Source: an uncultured Draconibacterium sp.
GTDB lineage: Bacteria > Bacteroidota > Bacteroidia > Bacteroidales > Prolixibacteraceae
Assembly (NCBI RefSeq): GCF_963677155.1
Contig: NZ_OY781884.1
Location: 3,282,501 to 3,346,500 of the forward strand
Direction of reading: 5' to 3'
Length of the DNA: 64,000 nucleotides
Shown: piece by piece, positions 8,579 through 16,924 of the stretch
Numbering within the stretch: position 1 is the first letter of the stretch
How the letters are laid out: the number at the start of each line of letters is the position of its first letter
Made by a program: the position numbers and the translations under genes
Notes under the pieces: generated by a model
What the model was told of the DNA's origin: nothing
What the model saw: the letters and a program-made list of their open reading frames with translations, nothing else
The model's database searches: none

Positions 8579-9262
8579 ATGACGACGCTTGATAAGAATG
8601 AACTTGTACAATACCAAGAACAATTTTACAAATTTGTACAAGCAACCAGCCCTATTTCAGATTCCTCCTGGAAAAAAATGTGTGAAATAATGCGTTTTTA
8701 TAAGGTTGAAAAAGGGACTCGTATGCTGGAATATATGCGAATAGAACGTGCTGTTCGGTTTCTGGTAAAGGGAATTGTTAAATGTGAAGATCATCTTAGT
8801 GAAAAAACCTTTGTATACGACTTTAGAGTAGCTCCAATTATTTTGTGTGAAACGGTATCGTTTTTTAATAATAATCCTTCTCGTATTAGCCTTGAAGCGG
8901 TTACTGATTGTGAGTTTATCGAATTATCTGGCGACTCTTTTCTTCCGCTGATTTATTCTAATCAGGACATCTCAAAATTTGGGATCATCGGTATTGCCAA
9001 TTATTTAGGAATGATTCACTATAAGGCAGTTTTGTTACGAACAATGAGTGCCGAAAAACGGTATAAACAGTTTTTGCGAGAGTTCCCATCTGTTGCAAGG
9101 TATTGCGAGTTAAAAGATATATCTTCATATCTTAATATTACTCAGCAAAGCCTGAGTAGGATTCGAAAAACAATTCGATGGACTGATGATGAAAAAGAAC
9201 TGGAAGCTTTAAGTAACGAATTGGATGTAGTGTACAGTGTTAATTCTCTGTCATATTCATAA
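8579..9262 (+). CDS. Crp/Fnr-family transcriptional regulator
   Basis: The protein has a cyclic-nucleotide-binding-like N-terminal domain (about residues 20-140: FLVKGIVKCEDHLSEKTFVYDFRVAPIILCE) and a C-terminal helix-turn-helix whose core ISSYLNITQQSLSRIRKTI matches the ASYLGIT.ETLSRIRK motif of Bacteroidota Crp-like regulators. The glycine and arginine contacts used for cAMP are not evident, so the ligand is unknown. I place the start at the ATG at 8579; the frame stays open to a TTG at 8561, which would add six residues. A striking palindrome lies about 70 bases upstream and may be its own operator. The gene is monocistronic. Confidence 0.85.
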   Translation: MTTLDKNELVQYQEQFYKFVQATSPISDSSWKKMCEIMRFYKVEKGTRMLEYMRIERAVRFLVKGIVKCEDHLSEKTFVYDFRVAPIILCETVSFFNNNPSRISLEAVTDCEFIELSGDSFLPLIYSNQDISKFGIIGIANYLGMIHYKAVLLRTMSAEKRYKQFLREFPSVARYCELKDISSYLNITQQSLSRIRKTIRWTDDEKELEALSNELDVVYSVNSLSYS

Positions 9263-9574
9263 TTGATTTCGCGTGAACAGTCAGATGTCTGCCAATTCTC
9301 TGGGCTTTTCCAGTTACAATTACATGTTTTTTCGTAGGATTAATCTCCTACAATAAAGTTAATCAAATTTCAATTGTTTCATTTCTGTTCGAGTTTCAAA
9401 AAATGGATGTCTATCCAAATACTTTTTAGTAAAGCTTGTTTAAAGCAGAAAGCACTACATTTTTGTAGGATCGCCACATTTTTCTTACAAAAAAGAAATG
9501 TTTAGCTGCTGGTCAGTTTTTCAAATAGCTGGTTTCCAGTAATCTGATTTTTTTGGTATTTCATTTGCCTGTTT
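9263..9574. other. Intergenic, no gene seen; short GTAGGA repeats
   Basis: This 312-base A/T-rich gap holds a small hairpin, GTAGGA-TTAATC-TCCTAC (about 9335-9353), and a further TTTGTAGGAT near 9463. These may be regulatory sites for the NifX-like cluster, but nothing is decisive. Confidence 0.4.
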
Positions 9575-10000
9575 ATGCCAAACAATTTAAATGTGCAGGA
9601 TATGAGAGTGCTATTACCCGTTGCCGGAGAAGAAACAGGAAGTGAGAAAATCGCACGAGGTTTTCATAATGCAAAATTGGTGTGTATCTACGATTCGGAG
9701 TCGAAAGCATTTGAGTGGAAAGAGACCTCCGAAATTAGCCCCAATCCGGGCGATCTTACGCACGAGTTAAAACGTTTGCAAATAAATACCATCATTAGCG
9801 GCTATATACCGCCCATGGTTTTGCAAATTTTTACCCGAAATGGTTTTTCAGTATTAAAAGCACGCGGTAGGAGTGTACAGGAAAACATTAGCTTTTTTAC
9901 CCAAAACCAGTTGGAATCTTTTACCTCGCAGGCAGCACGCGAATTGTGGGGCTGCCAGAGTAGTTGTAATTCATGCAGTTCAACATCATGTAAAAACTAG
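9575..10000 (+). CDS. NifX/NifB-type cofactor-binding domain protein
   Basis: The 141-residue protein matches the dinitrogenase iron-molybdenum cofactor-binding fold (NifX/NafY/NifB C-terminus): MRVLLPVAGEE start, SEKIARGFHNAKLVCIYD, then LQINTIISGYIPPMVLQIFTRNGFSVLKARG. The last 15 residues are Cys-rich (CQSSCNSCSSTSCKN), a possible metal or Fe-S site not found in all family members. The start may instead be the internal ATG at 9602, which gives the usual family N-terminus. No nitrogenase genes are in view, so a role in carrying a metal cofactor is inferred from fold only. Two small genes follow closely. Confidence 0.75.
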   Translation: MPNNLNVQDMRVLLPVAGEETGSEKIARGFHNAKLVCIYDSESKAFEWKETSEISPNPGDLTHELKRLQINTIISGYIPPMVLQIFTRNGFSVLKARGRSVQENISFFTQNQLESFTSQAARELWGCQSSCNSCSSTSCKN

Positions 10001-10006
10001 TGACTT

Positions 10007-10228
10007 ATGGCAATCGATAAAGCAATAACGTTTGTAAAACGGGCAACTTCCGAAAGCGATTTTCGAAAAGCTTGTTACCGGGCCCCGTCGAGAGAAAGCT
10101 TGCTAAAAGAAAAAGGTTTTACCGAGGTAGAGTTCGACGACGCCATAAATATGCAGCTGGTAAAATGCCAGACTTACGAGCAGGCCGAAGTGTTTCAACA
10201 GATACGCATGTGGTTTTTATCCTTATAA
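10007..10228 (+). CDS. Small protein, possibly Nif11-like
   Basis: This 73-residue, mostly helical protein starts 7 bases after the NifX-like gene and so is probably translated with it. The pattern (AITFVKRATSESDFRKACYRAP..ESLLKEKGFTEVEFDDAIN) loosely follows Nif11 domains, where an N-terminal helix is followed by a short hinge and GFxxxEFxxA. Nif11 proteins accompany nitrogen-fixation genes or serve as peptide leader sequences. Here there is no double-glycine cleavage site and the protein ends in an aromatic helix (QIRMWFLSL). The family assignment is tentative; the gene itself looks real from spacing and codon use. Confidence 0.55.
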   Translation: MAIDKAITFVKRATSESDFRKACYRAPSRESLLKEKGFTEVEFDDAINMQLVKCQTYEQAEVFQQIRMWFLSL

Positions 10229-10283
10229 TTATTAATTGATACCGAAGAACGGAACAGCTGAATTCGGACCAAAATTTTATACT

Positions 10284-10583
10284 ATGAATTACAGAGACCT
10301 GGAAGCCGTTAGGCAAATTGTTAACGACGCAACCGGATTAGATATTAGCTATGCATACGAAGACCTTGTTTTCCCGGAGCATGGTGCATTTATTATACAA
10401 TTTAACGAGGAAAGTACCGATAAACTGCATTGTTACTTTCATGAAGATTGTATTGAGAAGGATGCTGCAACGATTTTCGCCAACCTTAAAACTGAAACCG
10501 AAAAACGTAAAGGCGAACTTCTGCGCGAGGGAGCCTACAATTTTGAGCAGGTTGGAGACAACATCCAAATACAATTTTTGTAG
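10284..10583 (+). CDS. Small hypothetical protein, third gene of the NifX-like cluster
   Basis: About 99 residues from the ATG at 10284 (MNYRDLEAVRQIVNDATGLDISYAYEDLVF). The frame is open up to a TTG at 10236, but the ATG gives the more natural N-terminus. It has an alpha/beta pattern with FIIQFNEES, a strand LHCYFHED and a closing amphipathic segment (GAYNFEQVGDNIQIQFL). I do not recognise a family. It lies 55 bases after the Nif11-like gene on the same strand, so a shared transcript and a shared role in metal handling are reasonable guesses only. Confidence 0.55.
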   Translation: MNYRDLEAVRQIVNDATGLDISYAYEDLVFPEHGAFIIQFNEESTDKLHCYFHEDCIEKDAATIFANLKTETEKRKGELLREGAYNFEQVGDNIQIQFL

Positions 10584-10953
10584 CTGCAAATCACCCATTT
10601 CTACCCCGTTGGCTACTAATATGTCGGGCCAAAACGACGCAATTTTCTTGCATATTCGAAAATATAGCTGCTTGTTGGCAACTGAATTGTCATAAATGTT
10701 GCCGGTTTGTTAACAGTTTGATTAATATAGGGGTGTTTATTAAAACTTTTTATCTGCGATAGCTGTTAGGGTATGTTGTCGAAATATATCCTTTTTTTAA
10801 TCGCGATGCTATCCTTTTTTAGGGGGCAAATGAAAAAAAGAAATAAAACATGAGGAACATGCCTTGTAAAGAATGGGGGGATTGTTCAATTTTGAATTGT
10901 TAAAATGTTTTATTAACTGCTATTGGAGACTTAAAAAGACAGTTAATTGTTAA
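10584..10953. other. Intergenic, no gene seen
   Basis: A long A/T-rich stretch between the small NifX-like cluster and asnB. I found no convincing ORF, RNA gene or terminator hairpin in it. The asnB promoter occupies its right end. Confidence 0.5.
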
Positions 10954-10984
10954 TTTGGATAGAAATTTGTCAGTAATAATTTTG
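10954..10984 (+). promoter_or_regulatory. Bacteroidota-type promoter of asnB
   Basis: TTTG (10954-10957), 19-base spacer, TAATTTTG (10977-10984), followed by CCG. This matches the phylum's consensus and leaves a 5' leader of about 58 bases before asnB. Confidence 0.7.
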
Positions 10985-11046
10985 CCGTATTGACAAAGTG
11001 ATTATTTTTGACACAAAATATTTGACAGCTAAGAAAATTTACGAAT

Positions 11047-12732
11047 ATGTGTGGAATTGTTGGAGCATTTGATTTAAAAATTGAAGCAGAGGATCTCCGC
11101 CCTCAGGTGCTGATGATGAGTAAAAAAGTTCGTCACCGCGGACCAGACTGGTCGGGTATTTATTGTGGCGAGAAAGCAATAATTGCTCATGAGCGTCTAT
11201 CAATTGTCGACCCGGAATCGGGAGGGCAGCCATTGTACAGTAAAAACGGGAAACTGATTCTGGGAGTAAATGGAGAGATATATAATCATCGTGAACTGAG
11301 AAAACGCTACGATGGTAAATACGAATTTTTAACCGGATCGGATTGCGAAGTAATCCTGGCTTTGTATAACGATAAAAAGGAGAAGTTTCTGGATGAGATG
11401 AACGGAATTTTTGCCTTTGCTCTTTATGATGAGGAGAACGATGCTTATTTGATCGGGCGCGATCATATTGGTATTATTCCCTTGTACCAGGGATGGGACA
11501 AGTGGGGAAATTACTATGTGGCATCGGAGCTGAAATCGTTGGAAGGATTTTGTACCAAAATAGAAGAATTTCCTCCGGGACATTACTTGTATAGTAAAGA
11601 TGGTGAGATTAAAAAATGGTATGTTCGCGAATGGGAAGAATTTGATAATGTAAAAGATAATCCTGCAAATGTTGAAGAGTTGTCGCAAGCTCTTGAGGAT
11701 GCGGTACAGCGCCAGTTGATGTCTGATGTTCCTTATGGAGTATTACTTTCAGGAGGACTTGACTCATCGATTACTTCGGCATTAGCAAAAAAATTCTCAT
11801 CAAAACGTATTGAAGATGGTGGCGAGAAAGATGCCTGGTGGCCACAGTTGCACTCGTTTGTAATTGGTTTGGAGGGGTCTCCCGATTTGGCTGCTGCGCG
11901 TAAAGTTGCCGATCATATCGGAACCGTTCATCACGAAATTCATTATACAATTCAGGAAGGACTGGATGCCATTAAAGATGTAATCTACCATATTGAAACG
12001 TACGATGTAACCACTGTACGGGCATCAACGCCAATGTATATGATCTCGCGAGTGATTAAATCGATGGGAATTAAAATGGTTCTTACCGGAGAGGGTGCCG
12101 ACGAGATTTTTGGCGGATATCTGTATTTCCACAAGGCACCAAATGCCGAAGAATTTCACAAAGAATGCGTACGTAAAGTTAGCCGTTTGAATATGTATGA
12201 CTGTTTACGTGCCAATAAATCGTTGGCGGCATGGGGTGTTGAAGGACGTGTGCCTTTCCTCGATAAAGAATTTGTTGACGTGGCAATGCGTTTTAATCCT
12301 GAAGCCAAAATGGCCAAAGATGGAAAAATGGAAAAACACTGTCTGCGCGAAGGTTTTGCCAAATATCTGCCCGAGGAAGTTGCATGGCGTCAGAAAGAAC
12401 AATTCTCTGACGGTGTTGGTTATGGCTGGATTGATACGCTGAAACAAATTGCAGAAGATAAGGTGAGTGATGAGATGATGAAGAATGCAAAATATCGTTT
12501 CCCTGTTAATCCTCCGAGGAACAAAGAAGAATATGTATACCGCGAAATATATAGCGAACACTTCCCCTCGGATGCTGCTGCAGCATGTGTGCCGTCTGAG
12601 GCCTCAATTGCGTGTAGTACAGCTGCAGCTATTGAGTGGGATGCTTCATTTCAGGGTAATGCCGATCCATCAGGTCGTGCAGTAAATGCCGTTCACTCAC
12701 AGGGAGCAACGTTCAAAGACATTAAAAAATAA
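11047..12732 (+). CDS. asnB: Asparagine synthase B (glutamine-hydrolysing)
   Basis: AsnB makes asparagine from aspartate, ATP and glutamine. The N-terminal glutaminase domain begins MCGIVGAF, with Cys2 as nucleophile once Met is removed, and shows VRHRGPDWSG and LSIVDPESGGQPL. The C-terminal synthetase domain has the PP-loop SGGLDSS at residues 235-241 and GEGADEIFGGYLYFHKAP. The length (561) is close to that of E. coli AsnB (554). A consensus promoter lies upstream and a terminator just downstream, so it is a single-gene unit. The C-terminal Ala/Ser-rich tail (about 510-561) also occurs in bacterial AsnB. Confidence 0.97.
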   Translation: MCGIVGAFDLKIEAEDLRPQVLMMSKKVRHRGPDWSGIYCGEKAIIAHERLSIVDPESGGQPLYSKNGKLILGVNGEIYNHRELRKRYDGKYEFLTGSDCEVILALYNDKKEKFLDEMNGIFAFALYDEENDAYLIGRDHIGIIPLYQGWDKWGNYYVASELKSLEGFCTKIEEFPPGHYLYSKDGEIKKWYVREWEEFDNVKDNPANVEELSQALEDAVQRQLMSDVPYGVLLSGGLDSSITSALAKKFSSKRIEDGGEKDAWWPQLHSFVIGLEGSPDLAAARKVADHIGTVHHEIHYTIQEGLDAIKDVIYHIETYDVTTVRASTPMYMISRVIKSMGIKMVLTGEGADEIFGGYLYFHKAPNAEEFHKECVRKVSRLNMYDCLRANKSLAAWGVEGRVPFLDKEFVDVAMRFNPEAKMAKDGKMEKHCLREGFAKYLPEEVAWRQKEQFSDGVGYGWIDTLKQIAEDKVSDEMMKNAKYRFPVNPPRNKEEYVYREIYSEHFPSDAAAACVPSEASIACSTAAAIEWDASFQGNADPSGRAVNAVHSQGATFKDIKK

Positions 12733-12759
12733 TTTTAATTTATTATCAATCAATTCAGG

Positions 12760-12790
12760 AAGCCATTCGTTTTATGCGGGTGGCTTTTTT
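12760..12790 (+). terminator. Intrinsic terminator of asnB
   Basis: A 10-bp stem (12760-12769 with 12777-12786, two G-T pairs) with a 7-base loop is followed by TTTT. Confidence 0.85.
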
Positions 12791-12831
12791 GTTGAAAAAA
12801 ATTGAGGGTTAAAGAAGCTTGGTGTCTGGAA

Positions 12832-13395
12832 CTATTTACACAATTCAATAAAATTCCGAATAAGCTGGTGGTTATAAAATTCCGGGTGAAACTGGCTGGT
12901 GTATAAGGGTTTCTTTTTATGTTTCATCAATTGGTTTTTGCAGCTTGCCGAAGTAAGCAGCAATTCAAAATCGTTGGGCAAAGTTATCGAGTCGTTGTGC
13001 ATTTGCCTCACTGTAAACTTTTGCGGCAGCTTATTCAAAATCGGATCGGTTTCAACGATTTCTACCTCAAAATCGCCCGACTCCGATTCCAGGCTTCGCA
13101 GCAATTTCGATCCGTATAAATAACCGGTAACATGATGCCCGGCACAAATACCAAGTACCGGTTTCCCAAAATCTTTTATCCATTCAAAATAGGGAGAGTG
13201 ATGCTTAACAATGTCGTCGCCTTGCGGAGAGCCGGTTAAAATTATACCGTCAAAAGCATTCAGGTTCATAGTTGTACAAGCAGCATATTCAATAAGAGTT
13301 GGCGTTGAACCGGTATCTGAAATGATTTGTATAATTGGTTTGGCAAACTCCCGAATTCCGGGCTCGGCACTATTTACAACTAACATTTTAGTCAT
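12832..13395 (-). CDS. Class I glutamine amidotransferase-like protein
   Basis: The 187-residue protein has the GATase triad: the nucleophile in GICAGH (Cys84) and the His-Glu pair in SQFHPEFY near the C-terminus. An oxyanion-strand equivalent reads ILTGSPQGDD. It would release ammonia from glutamine or cleave a gamma-glutamyl bond. I choose the ATG at 13395 (MTKMLVVNSAEPG) because it overlaps the patatin gene's stop by eight bases, a usual coupling arrangement; the frame extends further only by running inside the patatin gene. No partner synthase domain is adjacent. Its substrate is unknown. Confidence 0.8.
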   Translation of the reverse strand: MTKMLVVNSAEPGIREFAKPIIQIISDTGSTPTLIEYAACTTMNLNAFDGIILTGSPQGDDIVKHHSPYFEWIKDFGKPVLGICAGHHVTGYLYGSKLLRSLESESGDFEVEIVETDPILNKLPQKFTVRQMHNDSITLPNDFELLLTSASCKNQLMKHKKKPLYTSQFHPEFYNHQLIRNFIELCK

Positions 13396-14269
13396 TGAAT
13401 TTTTCTTTGTCGAGTTCCAGAATAGCCGAATAGCGTCCGATTTCAATTACCTCTTTTGCTTTGTAAAAATCGTAGGTTCCGCAAGCATCGCGCGAAACGT
13501 TAATAACCACATCCGGTTTTCCTTTTTCAATGGCATAGTCAACTTGTTTTAACATTCCGGTAGCTAAGGCCTGATCCATAAGCGAAAGAAATCCGAGTTG
13601 CTCTTTTTTTTCTTTTGGATGGTTAATATGCAGAAAATCGTAAAATTCGTTCATCCATTTTCTGTATTTCGACTCTTTTTCTGTCTCGTCTTCTTGTTCA
13701 TTAAAATGTTGCGGAACCGGAATAGCTGCATTTACATGAACGGCAACCAGTTTATCGCCTTCGGTGCGCTGTACATTCGAAATAGGAAGGTTGTTCATAA
13801 CGCCGCCATCAACCAATATTGTGTTATCGCTGGTAATGGGCGTAAATACCGACGGAATAGCAATTGATGCCCTGATTGCGTTAAACAAACTACCTTTGGT
13901 AAACACCACCTCTTCCCGATGTTTTAAATCAACGGCAGTTGCGGAGAACGGAATCGGCAAATCTTCGATAAGCGCGTCGGGGATAAACTCTTGAATTTTA
14001 GACAACACTTTTTCTCCTTTTATCAGGCCGTTTCCGCCAAACGAAAAATCTACCATGCGAAACATATCGTGGCGTTCCAGAGCTATCGCCCATTTTTTAA
14101 ACTCTGGTAATTTTCCCAGCGCATAAATGCCACCAACCAATGCTCCCATTGATGTGCCGGCAACTGAGGTAATGTTATAACCGCGTGCTTCTAATTCTTC
14201 AATGACGCCAATATGTGCCATTCCGCGTGCAGCTCCGCCCGAAAGTACCAAGGCAACGTTTTTACTCAT
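13388..14269 (-). CDS. Patatin-like phospholipase (RssA-type)
   Basis: The protein carries the patatin signature: oxyanion loop SGGAARG (residues 10-16), the GTSMG elbow with Ser40 as nucleophile, and the DGGVMNNLP motif with the catalytic Asp. This makes it a serine hydrolase acting on lipid esters. There is no signal peptide, so it is presumably cytoplasmic, as in the short RssA-type members. The ATG at 14269 gives the usual MSKNVALVLSGGAARG start; an ATG eight codons earlier is possible. It overlaps the downstream amidotransferase gene, so the two are translated together. Confidence 0.88.
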   Translation of the reverse strand: MSKNVALVLSGGAARGMAHIGVIEELEARGYNITSVAGTSMGALVGGIYALGKLPEFKKWAIALERHDMFRMVDFSFGGNGLIKGEKVLSKIQEFIPDALIEDLPIPFSATAVDLKHREEVVFTKGSLFNAIRASIAIPSVFTPITSDNTILVDGGVMNNLPISNVQRTEGDKLVAVHVNAAIPVPQHFNEQEDETEKESKYRKWMNEFYDFLHINHPKEKKEQLGFLSLMDQALATGMLKQVDYAIEKGKPDVVINVSRDACGTYDFYKAKEVIEIGRYSAILELDKEKFND

Positions 14270-14393
14270 TTTGCTTTTAATTAATTCTTGCAAATTAATT
14301 AAATTCCAGAGTATAATTCAAACTATCATTTCTTTAGAATGTTCAGAATGCGTATATTCGGCCAAAATTCAATAAATAGAAAAAAACTGTAAG

Positions 14394-15491
14394 ATGAGAA
14401 AATTATTAGTTGTTATTATCGGTTTAGCCTTGTTTGCCTGTTCGCAACCGCAGGATGGTTATAAAATTACCGTTAAACTCGATGGTGCTGACGGCAATGT
14501 GGTATTGGAACAACGTGGAGCCAGCCAGTGGATTGGCATTGATACCGCCGAGGTGGTTGATGGTGTTGCTGTTCTTGAGGGACAAGTGAAATTCCCGGGT
14601 ATGTATTATTTGTCGGTTAACGGAGAACGTGAAAAAGCTGTGTTGTTTGTTGAAAATACGAACATGACGGTTACCGGAAAGGCCGATTCTATTGTTGGTA
14701 TTCAGGTTAGCGGATCTACTACACACGATGAGTTTAAAGCGATAAACGACGAGATACAAAAAATTAGCGAAGAATACATGGCTATATACGAGGAGGCTCG
14801 CACTGCAAATGCTGCTGGCGATACTGCTAAAGCCAATAAACTGATGAAACAGGTTGAAGACCTGTACGCCAACGTTGGGGTACTGCAGGAAGAGTTTGTA
14901 AAAGAAAATCCGGCTTCGTATGTTGCTCCTTTGCTGTTAAGCCAAATTCAGTACGAAAAAGAGGTGGATGAACTGGACGCTTTAGTGAGTAATCTGGATG
15001 CGAAATTAGATTCAGTTCCTGCGATTATTGATTTGAAAGCAAAGATTGAGAAAATGAAAACGGTAGCTGTTGGAAAAACTGCCCCTGATTTTACGCAAAA
15101 CGACGCAGATGGAAATCCGGTTAAGTTTTCGGATATCTATTCAAAGAATGAGTTGACATTGCTCGACTTCTGGGCATCGTGGTGTGGACCTTGCCGTGCC
15201 GAAAACCCGAATGTAGTTGCTACGTATAATAAATACAAAGATCAGGGATTTAGTGTGCTTGGCGTTTCGCTCGACAGAGATAAGGATGCATGGTTAAAAG
15301 CCATAGACGATGATGGTTTAACCTGGGATCATGTTTCGGATCTTGCATACTGGAACAATGCGGCAGCAAAAATTTATGCTGTTAGTTCAATTCCTTCGAG
15401 TTTGTTGGTTGACAAAAACGGAGTAATTGTTGCTAAAAATAAACGAGGCGAAGAGTTGGGCAAAACCGTAGCTGAATTTCTTAGCAAGTAG
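14394..15491 (+). CDS. TlpA-like thioredoxin lipoprotein with DUF4369 domain
   Basis: A lipobox (ALFAC, Cys16) starts the mature protein, which is probably periplasmic. Residues about 20-120 form a beta-rich DUF4369-type domain (GYKITVKLDGADGNVVLEQRG...DTAEVVDGVAVLEG). A helical linker follows (about 120-225). The C-terminal thioredoxin fold has LLDFWASWCGPCRAENP with the redox pair Cys264 and Cys267, and a cis-Pro region SSIPSSLLVDKNG. It likely reduces or exchanges disulfides of envelope proteins or cytochromes. The architecture is common in Bacteroidota. A perfect terminator follows. Confidence 0.92.
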   Translation: MRKLLVVIIGLALFACSQPQDGYKITVKLDGADGNVVLEQRGASQWIGIDTAEVVDGVAVLEGQVKFPGMYYLSVNGEREKAVLFVENTNMTVTGKADSIVGIQVSGSTTHDEFKAINDEIQKISEEYMAIYEEARTANAAGDTAKANKLMKQVEDLYANVGVLQEEFVKENPASYVAPLLLSQIQYEKEVDELDALVSNLDAKLDSVPAIIDLKAKIEKMKTVAVGKTAPDFTQNDADGNPVKFSDIYSKNELTLLDFWASWCGPCRAENPNVVATYNKYKDQGFSVLGVSLDRDKDAWLKAIDDDGLTWDHVSDLAYWNNAAAKIYAVSSIPSSLLVDKNGVIVAKNKRGEELGKTVAEFLSK

Positions 15492-15519
15492 AACAAGCTT
15501 AAGTGCGATAAACAACGAT

Positions 15520-15556
15520 AAACCGTTTTAAGGAGTTTTCTTAAAACGGTTTTTTT
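15520..15556 (+). terminator. Intrinsic terminator of the TlpA-like gene
   Basis: A perfect 13-bp stem (15520-15532 with 15540-15552) has a 7-base loop and a seven-T run. Confidence 0.9.
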
Positions 15557-15643
15557 GTGTCTCCTTGTTGCCTGGTGATTAGATGAATAAGCAAAAGAGA
15601 AGATGAGATTCAGTTTTTGCCGCTGTATTAATCAGCAATAGTT

Positions 15644-15840
15644 TTTGTCGTTATTACCTTCATTGAGTATATATTTGTAATTACAAACTAAGAGTATTGA
15701 AGATTAAAATTATTAAGTAATTGGTTAAATTGTGATGAAGGAAGCGGTAGAGAATCAATTATGAATGTGTGACCAAATTTAAGTTGTTTTTTGGATTAGA
15801 GAGGAGAGAAAAATCCTGACATTTTTGTCAGGATTTTTTT
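15644..15840 (+). ncRNA. Candidate small RNA: promoter-like motif to orphan terminator
   Basis: Between the TlpA-like gene's terminator and the EamA gene lies a second strong terminator with no gene before it: an 11-bp perfect stem (15811-15821 with 15826-15836), TTTT loop and T run. About 135 bases upstream is TTTG (15644-15647), a 22-base spacer and TATATTTG (15670-15677), within a 14-bp palindrome. A transcript from about 15683 to 15840 would be near 158 nt. The only ORF inside is nine codons long. A small regulatory RNA is the simplest reading; a lost gene that left its terminator is the alternative. Confidence 0.4.
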
Positions 15841-15908
15841 GTTATTACTAATCTTTACGGCCAAAGGAAAACGACAAAAACATCGGTTGTAATTTGTACA
15901 TTTGCCTC

Positions 15909-16820
15909 ATGCAAAATCATTTTGGAGAAATAGCCGGTGTATTGACTGCCGTATTTTGGACAGTAACTTCGCTGGCATTCGAATCGGCCGGGAAAAAGGT
16001 AGGTTCGCTGGCCGTAAATTTAATTCGATTGGTTATCGCTTTTTTTCTGGTTGGTACCTATAGTTGGATAAGTCGTGGTTTTTTCTTTCCGACTGATGCA
16101 AGCTTATACGCCTGGAAATGGCTGGCTCTTTCCGGCTTGGTTGGTTTTGTCATCGGCGATTTGTTGCTTTTTCAGTCGTTTGTATTAATTGGTGCACGAA
16201 TTGCTATGTTGTTAATGGCGTTGGCACCGCCTTTTGCTGCACTTATAGGCTGGCTGCTTTTGGGCGAGGTTCTTGCTCCGCAAAGTTGGTTGGGAATGAC
16301 TGTTACCATGACCGGAATAATTATCGTTATACTGAAACGAGAGAAATCGGAAGAGAATGGTGTTAAAATCCGAAGGTTTAAATCATCGTATCCCATAAAA
16401 GGAATTCTGCTGGCTTTGGGTGGTGCCATGGGGCAGGCAGCTGGTTTGGTAATCAGCAAAAAAGGAATGGGCGATTATGATGCTTTCTCTGCTACGCAAA
16501 TTCGGATTTTGGCGGGAACTGTTGGTTTTTCCATCCTTTTTATCTTCATAAAACGCTGGCCGCGCGTTTGGGGTGCCTTAAAAAATGGCCCGGCTATGAA
16601 ACGTATTACATTGGGGGCTTTCTTTGGACCTTTCCTTGGGGTTTCTTTTTCTTTATTGGCTGTTCAACATACGCAAGCCGGAATTGCCGCTACTTTAATG
16701 GCCATTGTTCCGGTACTTATTATCGGGCCTTCAATTTTATTGTTTAAAGAAAAAGTAAACTGGAAAGAAATTCTGGGAGCTGTAATAACCGTTGGAGGTG
16801 TGGCAATGTTCTTTTTGTAG
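15909..16820 (+). CDS. EamA/DMT-family transporter
   Basis: The protein has ten hydrophobic segments in two EamA repeats (about residues 5-145 and 165-300), as in drug/metabolite exporters such as RhaT-like and YdcZ-like permeases. The ends of the two repeats resemble each other (GWLLLGEVLAPQSWLGMTVTMTGIIIVIL and PSILLFKEKVNWKEILGAVITVGGVAMFFL). The substrate cannot be told. I take the ATG at 15909 (MQNHFGEIAGVL) over a TTG five codons earlier. A TACATTTG box ends only four bases before that ATG, suggesting little or no leader. It converges with the peptidase gene across a REP-like hairpin. Confidence 0.9.
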   Translation: MQNHFGEIAGVLTAVFWTVTSLAFESAGKKVGSLAVNLIRLVIAFFLVGTYSWISRGFFFPTDASLYAWKWLALSGLVGFVIGDLLLFQSFVLIGARIAMLLMALAPPFAALIGWLLLGEVLAPQSWLGMTVTMTGIIIVILKREKSEENGVKIRRFKSSYPIKGILLALGGAMGQAAGLVISKKGMGDYDAFSATQIRILAGTVGFSILFIFIKRWPRVWGALKNGPAMKRITLGAFFGPFLGVSFSLLAVQHTQAGIAATLMAIVPVLIIGPSILLFKEKVNWKEILGAVITVGGVAMFFL

Positions 16821-16852
16821 AAGTAGCCTCTTTATTTTGTTTGGATGTCAGT

Positions 16853-16899
16853 CTGAGCGAAGTCGAAGACTGTGGAGATAGCACTTCGACTTCGCTCAG
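16853..16899. repeat. REP-like palindrome between convergent genes
   Basis: The 16-base arm CTGAGCGAAGTCGAAG (16853-16868) returns as its exact reverse complement at 16884-16899, with a partial match further out. This sequence type is widely dispersed in Bacteroidota intergenic regions. Here it may end both converging transcripts. Confidence 0.75.
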
Positions 16900-16924
16900 T
16901 GTGACGTTTATTGGATGAAAACTT

